64,000 nt of DNA. It comes from Magicicada septendecula (Eukaryota; Arthropoda; Insecta; Hemiptera; Cicadidae). The stretch spans positions 124,843,927 to 124,907,926 of the forward strand of contig CM068367.1 in NCBI GenBank assembly GCA_034769895.1, given 5' to 3'. The notes beneath the pieces are model-generated. The model made no database searches and was not told the DNA's origin. It saw nothing but the letters and a program-made list of their open reading frames with translations. A program made the position numbers and the translations under genes. Shown piece after piece: positions 49,687-61,902 of this stretch. Each line of letters starts with the position of its first letter. Within the stretch, counting starts at the first letter, position 1.

Positions 49687-51493
49687 TGACAATTTGGCAA
49701 ATTTAATTTAATTTAAATTTGTGGAGTCCTTCGATCTTGGAGCACCAAATTTAAACAACGTTACATATACATAAATAGGTGTGAACGGTCTCACGTTCAA
49801 GATTGACAAATTCTTTAAACATATAACATTTAAATAGGGGGTCAGGTGTATCTGCAATAAGAACTCTACGGAACTTGAAACAGTAATTAAAATTTATTTG
49901 ATACTATAAAAAAATATGTGCACATGGCACTGACTTCGATTTAAAAAACATTAGTTATTATTTGTTATAATGCCGTAAGGCTTAAGATATATACATCCTT
50001 ACTAACTAAACATTCTATGCTACTAAATAGTATATAAAAGAAAAATCTCATTTTTAGACTACTCAGTCTATTAATATGTTTCAAAATCAATTTTTAAATC
50101 TTTTTTCTATATATGGTACGTACTCAAAAGATTAATAGTTATTACTTCTCAGTACTGTTTTCTCAAATACTAATTGTTTTTATTTATATTCTTTGTAATC
50201 ATTTTATATCATATTAATTTGATACTTGTTACATTAATCGTATTTCCAAACATCTATGATTTTTAACTCTACTATACAAGAAATATTACTCTTATTTTTA
50301 AATAAAATATTAATGTCTTTAACTGTCTTTGTATACTGTGTATGATTAAGATATGAATAAGTTGTCTATCACCTTATTGTCGTCAATCATACTCGATCAT
50401 TTTTGTTCCATCGGTGTTCATCTTCGTCTCGCCTCCAGCGTCGGCTGTCTCTCTTCTCCTCTTGTCCAGCGTCGGCTGTCTCTCACTCTCTCGTCCTCTC
50501 CTCTTGTCCAGCGTCGTATCGCTATGGAACTGCTCCTCTTGTCCAGCGTCGTATAGCTATGGAACTTCTTCTCTTGTCCAGCGTCGTATCGCTATGGAAC
50601 TTCTTCTCTTGTCCAGCGTCGTATCACTATAGAACTTCTTCTCTTGTCCAGCGTCGTATCGCTATGGACTTCTTCAGTAGTGCTGTTATTAATTACAATG
50701 TTTGTCTTATAGCTTGGTTACGTATTTGTACATAACTGGCAATTTAAACTGTTTATAAAAATATTAATAAATATGCCGTGCTGATGGGCATAAGCTCCCG
50801 CTGCATCGTGGATGATTCAAGACAGAGAACCACTGAAGCTTGCGTGTCCTATTTATACCCATGTCTTGATCGACACCCTTCAGTGATACAAAATCGACAT
50901 GTTAGAAACTGTCTTTGACGTCCGTTCCCCCACTCTTTGTCAAATTCACTATTTTTTATATTTCTGCGAATTGCAGAGTCCTGTAAGTATTTTTTTATAC
51001 TTATCTTATAACTAATTTTACAACACATGTTCATTGTAATTTTGGACATTGCAACTTAATCCTTTTGATTTGTACATAGTTATTTCACTATTGCACTTGT
51101 ACGGCGTGTCACTTTCGCGTGGTTTTCGCACACAGTATTTATTAAATTTATTTACATTTTATGGTGCTTTTGGATTTTAATTCTTAATTCTAGTTTATGA
51201 ATAATTACGGAAAAACCGTCATTGTGCAATTATTCATACTGGGGTGGCAAACTTGCCTGCAGAGACCTGCGTTCACACACACTAGCAAAATACTGGTGTA
51301 CACACTTTCAGTTACATTTGTGTGTGTGTGCACGTTGATTCAGGTCGAAACACCTGTTCATATTTTTGTCTGAGTCAAGCTTGCAATCCATAACATGCTT
51401 ATTTCTAATATATTATTAATTATTTACAGTTTATTAAGTAAATTTAAATTTTTATATTTCATGCTCAGTACATCACTTATTTGTACTGTCGCA
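49687..51493 (-). repeat. 5' LTR of element B
   Basis: 1807 bp, same ends as the other LTR. It has six repeat cores in place of four (50459-50675) and a short ATCTT insertion near 51004. Confidence 0.92.
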
Positions 51494-51517
51494 AATAATA
51501 TATATATATATATATAC

Positions 51518-51678
51518 ACACAACTTTCACTAGTGAACAAACTTACTTTTGGTTTTTTTTTACGGTTACTTTGTACAGACATTCTGTATTTCAAATCCCA
51601 CTGAGGAAGATGGACACCACGTCGAAACTTTTGGGACAAAAAACCAAAAGTAAGTTTGTTCACTAGTAAAAGTTGTGT
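51518..51678. repeat. Foldback element with 41-bp arms
   Basis: Arms 51518-51558 and 51638-51678 are inverted copies with one mismatch, around a 79-bp loop. The loop contains CTGAGGA (51601-51607), a short stem GATG/CGTC and GAAAC (51624-51628). Confidence 0.92.
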
Positions 51679-54656
51679 ATATTATAACATCGCCAAATTC
51701 AGATCAATTTTGATAACAATAAGTATGTATAAAAATGGTAAATAATACTTTTAATAATAATTTTAATAAATAAATAATGTGGAGAGTAAAAAATATAAAA
51801 GGTAATTAAGAAGGAAGGAGAAAGAGTAATAAACCAAAAGTGATTAATGAAGAAACTCAACTAATAGACTGACAGACAAACGACATTGACCCAACCTCAG
51901 AGATTGGCCAGTTAAGAACCTAAATAAAGAAAACTAGATGAGTGAAGGAGAAGAAGAATGAAAACCAAGAGAGAACAAACACACGATGAAGAAAACAAAA
52001 TGAAACACGTCAAGAAAACCAGACAAGGAATAAAAAATAGAGAAGGGAGAAATAATGTAATCCAAAATAATAAAGAAAATGAAACCGGTTAAGAACCAAA
52101 ATAATTAATGAATGTTAGTATTGACTGAATGACCATTGTAAATAGTCAGTAATAAAAAACGATAAATAAAAGGACACTAACCAAAGAGTTAGGATGTATG
52201 TAATTTATTAACAAAGAAAGACATAATATTAATAATTTTATATATAAGGTGTGTAGAGAAAGAGAATAAAATAATGAGAAATAAACGGAAGTTGAACTAG
52301 AGAAAGTGAATTATCCTAAAGTGATATAATACAAAAGAAACACTAAGTAAATTATAATGAACACAAAATAATTTAAAAAAGTGCCAGTGATAAATAAATA
52401 AAAATATTGTCTATAATAAAAATAGTAAGAGTAGAGAAGGCTAAGATAAAGACTTAGTAAAATAACCAATGTTTAAGATTTAAGAGTGAACAATAACATT
52501 TAATAAAGTTACTATGAATAATATTTAGAATAGAACATTGATTCAGTAAATAATGAACACTAAGGAGTGATATTAACTGTGATGACTATGAAATAATATT
52601 GTTATAGAACTTAAGAATGTATTGTAAAGTTCAAAGGTGTGAATCACAAGAAAAGTAATAAGATGATGTTAACATGGAAGGGAAAGCAAAGAGCCTTAGA
52701 AAATAAGTATGTATTAACCTTAAGTAAATACCCATGTTATAAGGGAAGAGTAATGAAACAAGTTCAATAGAGGTGAGATTGTTTAGCACCCAAACAATAA
52801 ATAAGAAATAATGAATTGCACACACATGTTAGATAATAAGTGTTGATTAATTGTATACACTATTGTTTATGAATAGGAGATGGATGGGGTAAAATATCCC
52901 AAACATAAACCTAAGTGTTATATGTTATATTAGAAATAATTAGTAATTAATAGCCATGTTATTGACAGTGGCAGAGTACTTAAAGTAAGGGAAGAAAACA
53001 ATGTTTGAGTTATAAAGAAGAAAACTGTTAGTAAATTATTAGCAAAAAATATTGAATAACACAGTTGTTGCATACAAAGATCATAAAAAGACTAAATTAA
53101 AACACCTCCAGACATTAAACCTAATTATAAAAACAAAATAACGATTTAGGACTAAATGAAATATATTGTGTATGAAACAATCAAAAACCAGTAATGGTTA
53201 CTTAGATGTGAAACAGGCCTAACGGTCAAACATAAACAATTACTGATTGTATAAAAATAACCACGTAATTGACAAATCCAAGGCGACTAATCACCAAGGA
53301 TGAATGGTAAATATTATTAAAAACAAAATTTTAAATTAAGGAATTATATAAACAGAGAAATGTAATTAGTAAGTATGAAATTAATTGTAAACTTAGAAAA
53401 CTTAAAAAAACCCAATATTGTGGGATACCAAAATAATCTTTGTGAGAAAATACAAATGACAGTGCAAATAGATAATAACTAAGAAGGAAGATAAGAGGAG
53501 GAAGGAAGTCAGAAGATATAGGAAGATTTGAAAGGAATTCAAATATTGATAACAATGTATTCATGTCCAGCTCGCCCAATCAGGATAATGATGTAACCAT
53601 GGAAACGACGGTTTGACGAGGTAATTACCGTTGAATACAATTACTTAGAAAGTGACGCTCACGAAAACTAGAAGCCAGATTGCAGAACAACACATTTTCA
53701 CGTTTAAAATGTTGTAAAAGTAATATAACTTATAGAAATTGAACGAAAAGGAGTCTGATGAATACTGAACACAATTACCTGATGGAGAAGACGTTTAATT
53801 GAAGACGAAGTGTATAAATAAATCCAAAAAACTTTGAAAAAGATGCCGAAGCCCGAATAAATGAAACATGAATTATATTGCAGCCACAATCCTTTCTTCC
53901 CGACCTACGGAGTAATTACGTACTACAACGCTGTTAAGTATCCATTAAATTATCTCAACTTCCAAAATAACGCACTTTGAATATTTCTCACTATACGTTG
54001 AATACCACTGAATCAATTTTATTCTCTTTCAAAGATTAAATCGTAATATTAAGACACTGAAAATTTGTTAAGTTATAAAACTAACCTAGTATTAATGTAC
54101 AACTTTTAAACCACTTGTACGACACTTCAACAAACCAATTATCATTACACATTACAATACTTAAGTAAAAACATTGTAAGGTTGTGTATTTTTATTATTG
54201 TAATTGCATCTGAGCCTTTTAACATGATCAAAAGATCCCATAACCGTCGAACGTTAATATTAGTTGATCAGTGTCATAGAATGCCATGCTGTATGTTTAT
54301 TTGTATTCAAAATCAATTGGTTAAACCCAGAGAAGAGTCTCATAAAGAATTAACCGGTGCAGAATTATATAAAAAATCAATTTTAACTTGTGTCTATGAA
54401 ACAATAATATCAAATTGATAATAAATCTATACTGTGTATGTTAAAATGTGTTTTATTTTTATTAGGAAAGTTTATTCGTAAAATTATAATGTATAGCGAA
54501 TGTCTCTGATGTGACACCTAGCGCGCAAGCAGGGAATACTGTAACTGCTAACTCGATTATCAAAAAAAGAGAAAAGGCGGGACGAATTGAATTCTTCACA
54601 TCGTTCGAATAAATCACTGACAAGGAGACAATTTTAATCGTTTTAAATAAACAATC
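51679..54656. other. A-rich gene-free tract
   Basis: Strongly A-rich on the plus strand to about 53500, then more mixed. No coding frame recognised. Its last part (from roughly 54420) probably includes the 5' LTR of relic E, whose start I cannot place. Confidence 0.4.
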
Positions 54657-54674
54657 TGGCGCCACCCGGGAATT
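54657..54674 (+). other. Primer-site-like motif upstream of relic E
   Basis: TGGCGCCACCCGGGAATT, 214 bases before the perfect primer site; it shares TGGCGCC with it. Possibly an older or alternative site. Confidence 0.3.
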
Positions 54675-54870
54675 ATACACTACTATTGAACCTCAGATCG
54701 GGGACTACGATACCTGGTTATCCGTACGTTCGCTACAGACTCAAACATCGTGAGTTACATTACCGTGCGAGGACGAAGTGGTAAGAAACACAGACACAAG
54801 TTACACTCAGACACTGTTACATTTTACAGAGGTACCAGAAGGAAGACGACACACGAGTATGGTTATAAAT

Positions 54871-54888
54871 TGGCGCCCAACGTGGGGC
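54871..54888 (+). other. Primer binding site of relic E, tRNA-Lys(CUU)
   Basis: TGGCGCCCAACGTGGGGC, from memory an exact complement of the 3' 18 nt of insect tRNA-Lys(CUU). Marks the start of a Gypsy interior. Confidence 0.8.
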
Positions 54889-54940
54889 TTGAAAAAAGGA
54901 AGATACGAAGTTCTAGCGGCGGTCACGAAAGGAGATCAAT

Positions 54941-56953
54941 ATGCACACCAGAGGATTATCGAAAAAATTGGAGAAGGAAAAGGAAATGGAAGAAAATAGA
55001 GGGGAAGAAGAGGAAGGAACACCGATTGAAGAAGTGGAGACAGCATAAACCACAACTGAACCAACACCAGACAAAGAAATGGAATTACAGGCGGGCGACA
55101 AGGGAGAAGTTAGAGGAGACCCGAACATACTAAAATTAATGGAAATGATGAATAATATGAACAATAAATTCGACAAGAATGAGGAGAGTCTGAAACAGAT
55201 GAAGAAAGAAACCAGTCACAGTCTAAAACAAATTAATGAAAAATTTGACAAGAGTGAGGAGAGTTTGAAACAAATCAATGAAAAAATAATTAGTACCAAT
55301 GAAAGTACTAAGGAAGAGTTAAGACAAACCATTAACCAGAATAACGAAACATTACAACACCAATTGATGGAATACTGGCTAGAAACTAAACAACAGATCA
55401 CTGAAACAAATGAAAAATTAGAGAAAACGTTGGAGAAGCTAGAGAAAACCAACGAAAATGTTTCTGAAGTCCGTGAGGAAGTACTCAATAAAATGAACAA
55501 CCTCGAAGGAGAAAATAAAAGAAGAATTGAGGAATGCCACGAAGAAACAGCCAAAAAATGTGCACAGATGGACCAGGACATACATCTAGTCCGGGAAGAA
55601 AACCAGAAGGAGATAGCAACGGTACGGACAGACCTGGAGAAAGAATGGAAGGGGTGTACAGCAATTTAAATAAAATGGACAGCAAAGTAGACGAAAACAA
55701 ACAAAGGATTGACGAGATGCACAGGCTTGAAGAGTCATTACGGGAAGAAGTGGATGCCTGGCATGACCGACCATGTAACAATAACCATGTCATGAACACG
55801 GACAACAGAGATACTATTAACTTCCGTAATTATAAAAGGAACCCTATTGAATTCCTGAAGAGGGTGGAAGAGTTAATAATAAGGAATCGAGAGACCCGGT
55901 GGACAACAATAAGAGGAATGCTGGACGAAAGGTTCAAGGAGACCTACGACAACTGGTGGACTGCCACCAGACCAGACATCCACAGCATTCAAGAATTTAA
56001 GACCCAGTTCAAGGCTAAATACTGGAATGAATCGACTCAGAACATGGTCCGCAATAACCTAAGCAACGGGAGGTATGAGAATCAAAATGGACAATCTCTC
56101 ACATCCTACTTCCTGGGAAAAATCTGCATGGCAAGGAATTTGGAACCACGCATACCGGAAGAGTGTCTTGTAATACAGTTGTCTTACCACTACGACGACG
56201 CCATACAAAAAGCACGAATGTACAGCCAGGTAAAGACCATTCAAGACATGGCTAGTTTGTTGGAGAGCCATGAGCACGAGTGGCAGTACAGAAAAAATAG
56301 AGTATCAAGTTTCAGGAATAATAGAATAAATGAAGGACAATCACCACCGAACCAACAGGGTGATAATAAGCCACCGTTAAACAACCCTAACAATTATCAA
56401 GGGAACCAACGGGGCAATAATGGGCCCAGAAACGTCAACAGAAATGGGAATAATCATAACAATTTCCGGAACAACTACCGGGGTAACTACCCATCGAATG
56501 GTTACAATAACTATTATCACCCTGGAAACAATAACAATAATCATGTAATAACAGGTAAATTACATGAGGGGACAAAGACAACGGAGTCCAGGAAGAAACT
56601 ATCCCCCATCTAACTATCGACGAACGTACTTTAACCAGGTACCCGATACAAGAAGCCACCCGTTCGAAGAGAATCCCAGGAACAGCGTAGATGACAGGAG
56701 CAATCGACAGGAGCCAATCACTAACCAAAACAATAATGGCAATGAGAATTGGGTAACCGTCAGTGAAAATCCTGGTTTTTCATTACGGCATAATCAAGCG
56801 AGTAATGACGGAGGACCCCGAATAGCTCGGATAAACCATATCTTGGCAGAGGACAGTCAAGAACCTAATAATGATCCCAGCAATGAGAATGAAAGGAATG
56901 ATTCAAACGACTATGCCGCAAGGTTATGGCCCCAACACGTAGTGAGATGGTAA
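54941..56953 (+). pseudogene. Relic E gag (Gypsy type), broken
   Basis: ATG at 54941, then a TAA at 55046-55048 after 35 codons. The same frame continues to 55669 with a long coiled coil (repeats of FDKSEESLKQ). A frame shift near 55650 leads to the Gag core at about 55800-56290, with NPIEFLKRVEEL, NWWTATRP, FKAKYWNES and SYFLGKI. An Asn/Gly-rich tail follows, and a further shift near 56570 leads to the last frame ending at 56953. No zinc knuckle is seen. The organisation parallels Gag of elements B and D. No protease, RT or integrase follows, so E is a gag-only derivative or a deletion. Confidence 0.82.
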
Positions 56954-57254
56954 TGCCATGAAGGTAATAAAGGCACTAGAGCAACAGAAAAATATGGGAC
57001 TGAACTAATGATTGACGACCAAGACAACAAACGAAAAAGGGGTAAAACAAAATTAATAGAGATTAATTAAAAAATATTATGACAGCCAAACTTGACTGAA
57101 AAAACTTAAAATTCAAAAAGCCAACCAAGTTATTTGGAATATAAAGAAATAATAATACAAACAAATAAGGTTGCTAATAAGTAATAAAGAAAGATATAAA
57201 AAATGAATTTCAAAATTCAAAAAAGTTATGTCAAAGGACAGTACAATGAATAAA
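56954..57254. other. A-rich sequence after relic E gag
   Basis: No coding frame. Pol is absent, and the sequence leads into the LTR-like block at about 57255. Confidence 0.5.
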
Positions 57255-59371
57255 TGTAAATGTAATTTACATTTGTGGCAATTAATTATTTAATTGTGTT
57301 TGCCGTGCCCCACGATCTTGGAGCGCCATTAATACAATGTGCAATTAATTAAATTGTGAATTAATTGAATAATTACTATAATTATTTATAGATTAACAAA
57401 TGATATCCTTGATAAGCCTCGCGATTGGTATCGCCATTTACATTGATATCAGTTAACAATTAATATTGTGAATTCAATTAAATCACTGAGCAAAAAGACT
57501 CTTAGAAAATTAATTTATGTTTTAAAGATTAATTTAATATGTGGGTTATCTGTAATAATGAACGCATGTGTAAAATCAACTTAAATAACTGATTTATTAT
57601 TCATTTATAAATTTATAATCATACATATAAAAACGTCGTTGCACCTGTAAATACATACATATTTCAAATAAACAAGTACTAGTTTAAATATTCGCTGAAA
57701 AAGACATACATACATAAATCATAGAATACAACAATTCAAATACTAATTATTGATGCGTTCATTAATCCCAGATAGTTTTTGTTAACATATTCGTTATTTA
57801 TAACTTTTAAATCTAATTGTATTCATTACATTTATTTATAACTTCCCAGGGTAGGAATTCTTTGAAAGAATCAGGTCAGTAGCAGTTACTTAAAGTAATA
57901 AATTAATAATGGTTACTTGAGTTTATAGAATATCCGTTTAGTGTCCAGTGATGTCCGGTCCTTGTGGTGATGAAGACAGAAAGACACATCTTGTTGACTG
58001 CCGTCGATAGCACAAACACTTGTATACACCCACGATCACTCGCGTCGAAGTAGAGTTGTGTAAATAAGTAATGGATTTTGTGTTAGTTTGAATAATTCAT
58101 TCTAAAATGAGTGTTGTATGTTCATTTTGCAACATTAATGTTTAGTCCGTTCGTCACTTATTTCACTTTCTATCAATGTATATATGATTAGATTAGTTCG
58201 TTCAAATGTTTCATGTTCTATTATGTTTAATGTGATTTAGTAGCACTGACTAATTGTAAGTTCGTCTATTTTGTACAATACACAAGTAATGATATTTGTA
58301 CGTGTCGAGATTGTATTGTTCACTTTGATTGATTACTACATGTTAAATCGCACATTGAATTCCATTATTAGGAAATCACTAAGTCTGAATATTCTGACAT
58401 GACGATTTCACTAAGTCTGTTACTTTACATAAAACTGAAATTTACTGATATATACTGACTTGAAAGTTTAAAATATACTAGCTTCCGAAGATTTAGATAT
58501 ACTAGCCGCTTGAAATTTAAAATATACTAGCTTGGAAATTGAGATATACTGGCCTCGTCCCTGTGTTAGACACATAGTTTTATCAGTTTGTCCCTAATCA
58601 AATTTTGTCTTCTGCACTGTCCACGCATTTTCTTACTTGTGATAGGTCAGCTCATAGTTTTCTCGGAATACTTCATCCCACTACACCAGGGCTTTTTGGT
58701 ATCTATCTCCTGATACGCCTTTTGCTTTTGGTTGCTATACAAACTGTCCTCTCCATCGGTGGGTCTTCGCAAGTGTTGTATTCTGATAGGTTGCCAGACA
58801 TCCCCAGATTTGTCCTGTTCGTACGTTGACCTATTTCGCAGAATTTCTAGCTATTATATGCCTGTCGATCACTCTTTTGTGTGAGGAATACGCAGCATTT
58901 TCTAAGTTGCCTTCATCTGTTCTCGGGTCCTTCCGAAGTACTGTTCTCTCTTACACCCCTTTTTTGTAACTATTAATAATTCTGGACATATGTTAGCTGG
59001 TGAAGTCATCCTGACTTTCTACTCGTAAATTGCGTCTGACACTTAGACGTTACCTCCAGCTGTGTAGCTTGGTTGGAGTCCTGTCCATTCTCTACTTCAC
59101 ACACTGTTTCTGAAAGTGCTGTACGTACGCTCCTTTGTAAACATCTTGTTTCCTTTTTTGCAGTACCTCGTATTCTGACGTAACCTAACTGAACGTATGC
59201 CTTAATTCCCAGTACACGTGTGAGTGTCCTCGCCTGCTTTGTCTCGGCTGTTGTGGGTAATAATTTTTAGCTAAACTTCCCCTGTCATCTCGTACATCCA
59301 ATTTCTATAGTTGAGTAGAACTTAATGTCTTCCTATTGTCCTGTTAGCGACGTTGCTCTGACATCTTCACA
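57255..59371 (-). repeat. Probable solo LTR F, distantly related to LTR B
   Basis: Begins TGTAAATGTAATTT and ends TCTTCACA on the plus strand. About 50-75 bases in, CGATCTTGGAGCGCCA matches CGATCTTGGAGCACCA at the same depth in LTR B, and TATCTG(C/T)AATAA is also shared. The orientation is inferred from B. Length (2.1 kb) and boundaries are approximate. No coding frame. It could instead belong to relic E, but its end does not match the sequence before E's primer site. Confidence 0.45.
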
Positions 59372-59481
59372 TTGTAACAGTACATCTTGACCCCATACCA
59401 CAATTATGGGTTATAAGGGTGATTTTCAATGTTTTATTGTGTAATTATGAACATACAGAATGGTTAGGTCCATTGTCCCAA

Positions 59482-59510
59482 TATAAAGAGAGAACCAAGC
59501 AGAATCAGTC
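59482..59510 (+). promoter_or_regulatory. Possible core promoter in LTR C
   Basis: TATAAAG at 59482-59488 followed at 59505-59510 by TCAGTC, an arthropod initiator-like sequence at about the right spacing. The same bases recur in the 3' LTR copy. Confidence 0.3.
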
Positions 59511-59696
59511 AGTGTATCATACCAAGGTCACCGTTGGAACGTGCAGGAGTCGGGAAAAGCCATGGTGGTGTTGGTGACGAAGGTTTTTACATATACATTG
59601 TGATTGGACAATAACGCTATTCCGTCATAGTAAAAAACAATGACGCACTGAAAACAATGCATACGACTAGGCGTTGTTCTGCATGACAGAGCTTAA

Positions 59697-59704
59697 TGAC
59701 GTCA
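59697..59704. promoter_or_regulatory. CRE octamer in LTR C
   Basis: Perfect palindrome TGACGTCA, 324 bases into the LTR, almost the same depth as in LTR A (325). Confidence 0.5.
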
Positions 59705-60614
59705 AACTCACGCACACAAGCATAAAATTGTACATTAATCGGTCTCAGTTCAGCACAGTACACCAGAGAGGCCACAGCGATGTATCGCTGTTGGCAGTAA
59801 TATTCATCAAAAAGTTGTAAAACCAATCAGAATCTTATAAAATGTGATCTAAAACTAGAGAACAGTAAAACAAAAGTATATAGCATAAAAACATTTAATG
59901 TAGAGTCAGTGCAGAAAATCCAAAACTAGAAATGAGGCTAACACCGATCATACTTCTGGGATACATCTGAGGCCAGCGAGGGAGCGACGATCCACTTCCC
60001 ACAGAGAAGTCACAATATATCTCTCTTATTATTTTATTCATGAGCTCAGTAAACGAATTATCAAATTGTATAAAATGTAACTACAGTAACGTGTGAGTGA
60101 GAGTGCGATTGAACTAGGGCGTGGCCATGCCTATATACTTATAGGGCATCGGTTTGTGTTTTTATATAGTAAGTCAACTGCAGTATAGAAACAAAAGAAT
60201 AGAATTAATATTAATGATGAGATTTCCCAGTATTTACTTAATTAAATTAATGAAAGAAAGGAGGAAGAAAGATAGCCACCATTTTGTTTTATAATAATAC
60301 TTGACGCCATTTTGAGGTAGCCGTTGATGTATGTTTTACGTCTGTATGTTTTGTTATGTGTGAAATTAAAACTGGTATTCAAAGTCTCTAAAGAACCTGT
60401 GTTTTCATTGTGTCACTTTTTCTGTTTACACAAATCTCGCTGTAACGAATCCTGGCACCCCTTAGGTAAAAAAGTGTTAAAAACGGAGAAGCACGTGTTC
60501 ACTGGAAATAACCATGGTAAGTACACCTGTGTACCATGTTTTGATAATTATCATGCAGATATAAATACCATAATTTATGTATATAAAAAGGTATAGAATA
60601 GGTTATTTAACAGA

Positions 60615-60632
60615 TGGCGCCCGAACTGGGAC
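60615..60632 (+). other. Primer binding site of element C, tRNA-Lys(UUU) type
   Basis: TGGCGCCCGAACTGGGAC; one base differs from the Lys(UUU) complement as I recall it. The LTR end plus the first eight primer-site bases (60602-60622) are repeated at 60643-60663. Confidence 0.75.
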
Positions 60633-60834
60633 ATAAGAATATGTTATTTAACAGATGGCGCCCTTACTGAGGACGCTGTATAAATATTAATTTATATAAA
60701 CAGCCAGATTTGAAAACAGAGAAGGTGGTGCAAAACAGAACATAACCAAAAAATACAAAAGGTTATGTTGACGAAACAAAACAACCAATAATTATATAAT
60801 TAAAAATATAGAGAGTCATATAAGCAGCTAAATT

Positions 60835-61902
60835 ATGGCAGAACACAATAATAGTATGTTATGTGTAAACGACACAGACACAGAGTCTGTTTTATTAGAC
60901 AGAATAAGCGCGAATTCTACGCCTAAGGCAGTCGAAAATAAAATATCATTAGAAGACCTGTTCGCATTAATTAAAACACAAAATACTGTGTTAAAAGAAA
61001 TTGACGAGAAGTTTGATAGCCTCGAAAATGAATTAAAGAATCAAAATAATGTACGAGACGTAAAATTGAACCAATTAGACGAGAAACTTAAAAAAGTTGA
61101 AAACGAAATACAGAAACAAAATTGTAACATTGACAAGGTAGACAAATCAGATAGAAACAAAAACAAGGTAAGCAGTGGTGAGAATTATGATAATAGAATT
61201 AAAAATATGGTGTTAGAAAATAATTGTGTGAGTATTGAGAGTGGTGATAAAAGTATAATGGGAGTAGAATTTGATAATGAAGTGATTAAAAGTGTTGATG
61301 AATTAGAGAGAAAGTATAGAGAGAATTTACAGATAAAGGGGTTGCAGGGGGTAAATTTTTCCCGTAATGTTGTAGTGGGGGGTGAAGAAATGGCTTCACG
61401 TGAGTATGTGAAAGACGATAGGTCTACAGATAAATTTCCCTTGGTTTTTTGTGCACTTCATAGGCGGTGCTGTAAGGATAAGTTAGTATCCCCTGAATGT
61501 TTTGAGAGAGAGTGTGTAGCTTGGTATGATGGTGAGAAAGGTTTTGAGAGAGAGAGAAAGAGAGAAATTGAGATATTTAAAGTAAAGAAAAATTATGAAG
61601 AATTCATAGAAAGGCTAGGCATAGAGAGAAATAATAATGATAATGAGTTCTTACCTTACAATGACATTGAGATAGCAGTAGATGAGGTTAACAATGAGAA
61701 TATAACTTACCTAATGTTAACAGATAATACCAACGGAGAATGGACAAAATTGACCAATATTGAACAGGTATATGAACCAACCGAAGTGATAATGAATGAC
61801 ATAGAAATAAGAGATTATTATAATAATAATAATAAATTTGATATAAATAAGAATGATCTATGTTACAAATATGTTAGACTATTGTTCGAAGATATGGGGT
61901 AA
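60835..61902 (+). CDS. Element C coiled-coil protein, intact, unknown function
   Basis: 355 codons from ATG (MAEHNNSM) to TAA. Residues about 45-105 are strongly coiled-coil (LKEIDEKFDSLENELKNQ, LDEKLKKVENEIQKQ), like the N-terminus of Gypsy Gag proteins nearby. The Gag core (FIQV/YW motifs) is missing. The middle is acidic and variable, with PLVFCALHRR near 205-215. The C-terminal 80 residues carry ITYLMLTDNTNGEWTKLTN, YYNNNNKFD and a terminal KYVRLLFEDMG. Element A encodes the same C-terminus with many conservative changes, suggesting past selection on the protein. It is the only ORF of the element, so it may act in packaging or help recruit enzymes from another element; this is inference. 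I do not recognise the family. Confidence 0.85.
   Translation: MAEHNNSMLCVNDTDTESVLLDRISANSTPKAVENKISLEDLFALIKTQNTVLKEIDEKFDSLENELKNQNNVRDVKLNQLDEKLKKVENEIQKQNCNIDKVDKSDRNKNKVSSGENYDNRIKNMVLENNCVSIESGDKSIMGVEFDNEVIKSVDELERKYRENLQIKGLQGVNFSRNVVVGGEEMASREYVKDDRSTDKFPLVFCALHRRCCKDKLVSPECFERECVAWYDGEKGFERERKREIEIFKVKKNYEEFIERLGIERNNNDNEFLPYNDIEIAVDEVNNENITYLMLTDNTNGEWTKLTNIEQVYEPTEVIMNDIEIRDYYNNNNKFDINKNDLCYKYVRLLFEDMG

Larger units (their letters stand above)
42418..51493 (-). mobile_element. Element B: Gypsy retrotransposon on the minus strand
   Basis: LTRs 42418-44149 (3') and 49687-51493 (5') flank gag and pol read on the minus strand. The LTRs differ at roughly 1% of sites plus repeat-copy changes. 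The element lies directly right of element D in the same AT-rich spacer. Gag and pol occupy a single frame from 49267 to 44405, interrupted only by UGA at 48476-48478 and 47639-47641. No envelope gene is present. A target-site duplication could not be confirmed. Confidence 0.95.
59373..60612 (+). repeat. 5' LTR of element C (1240 bp)
   Basis: Starts TGTAACAGTAC and ends TTATTTAACA two bases before the primer site. Confidence 0.9.

Noticed and set aside
54750-55133. 127-codon basic frame spanning the primer site of relic E
   Set aside because: It crosses the LTR/primer-site boundary and is out of frame with the recognisable gag; compositional.
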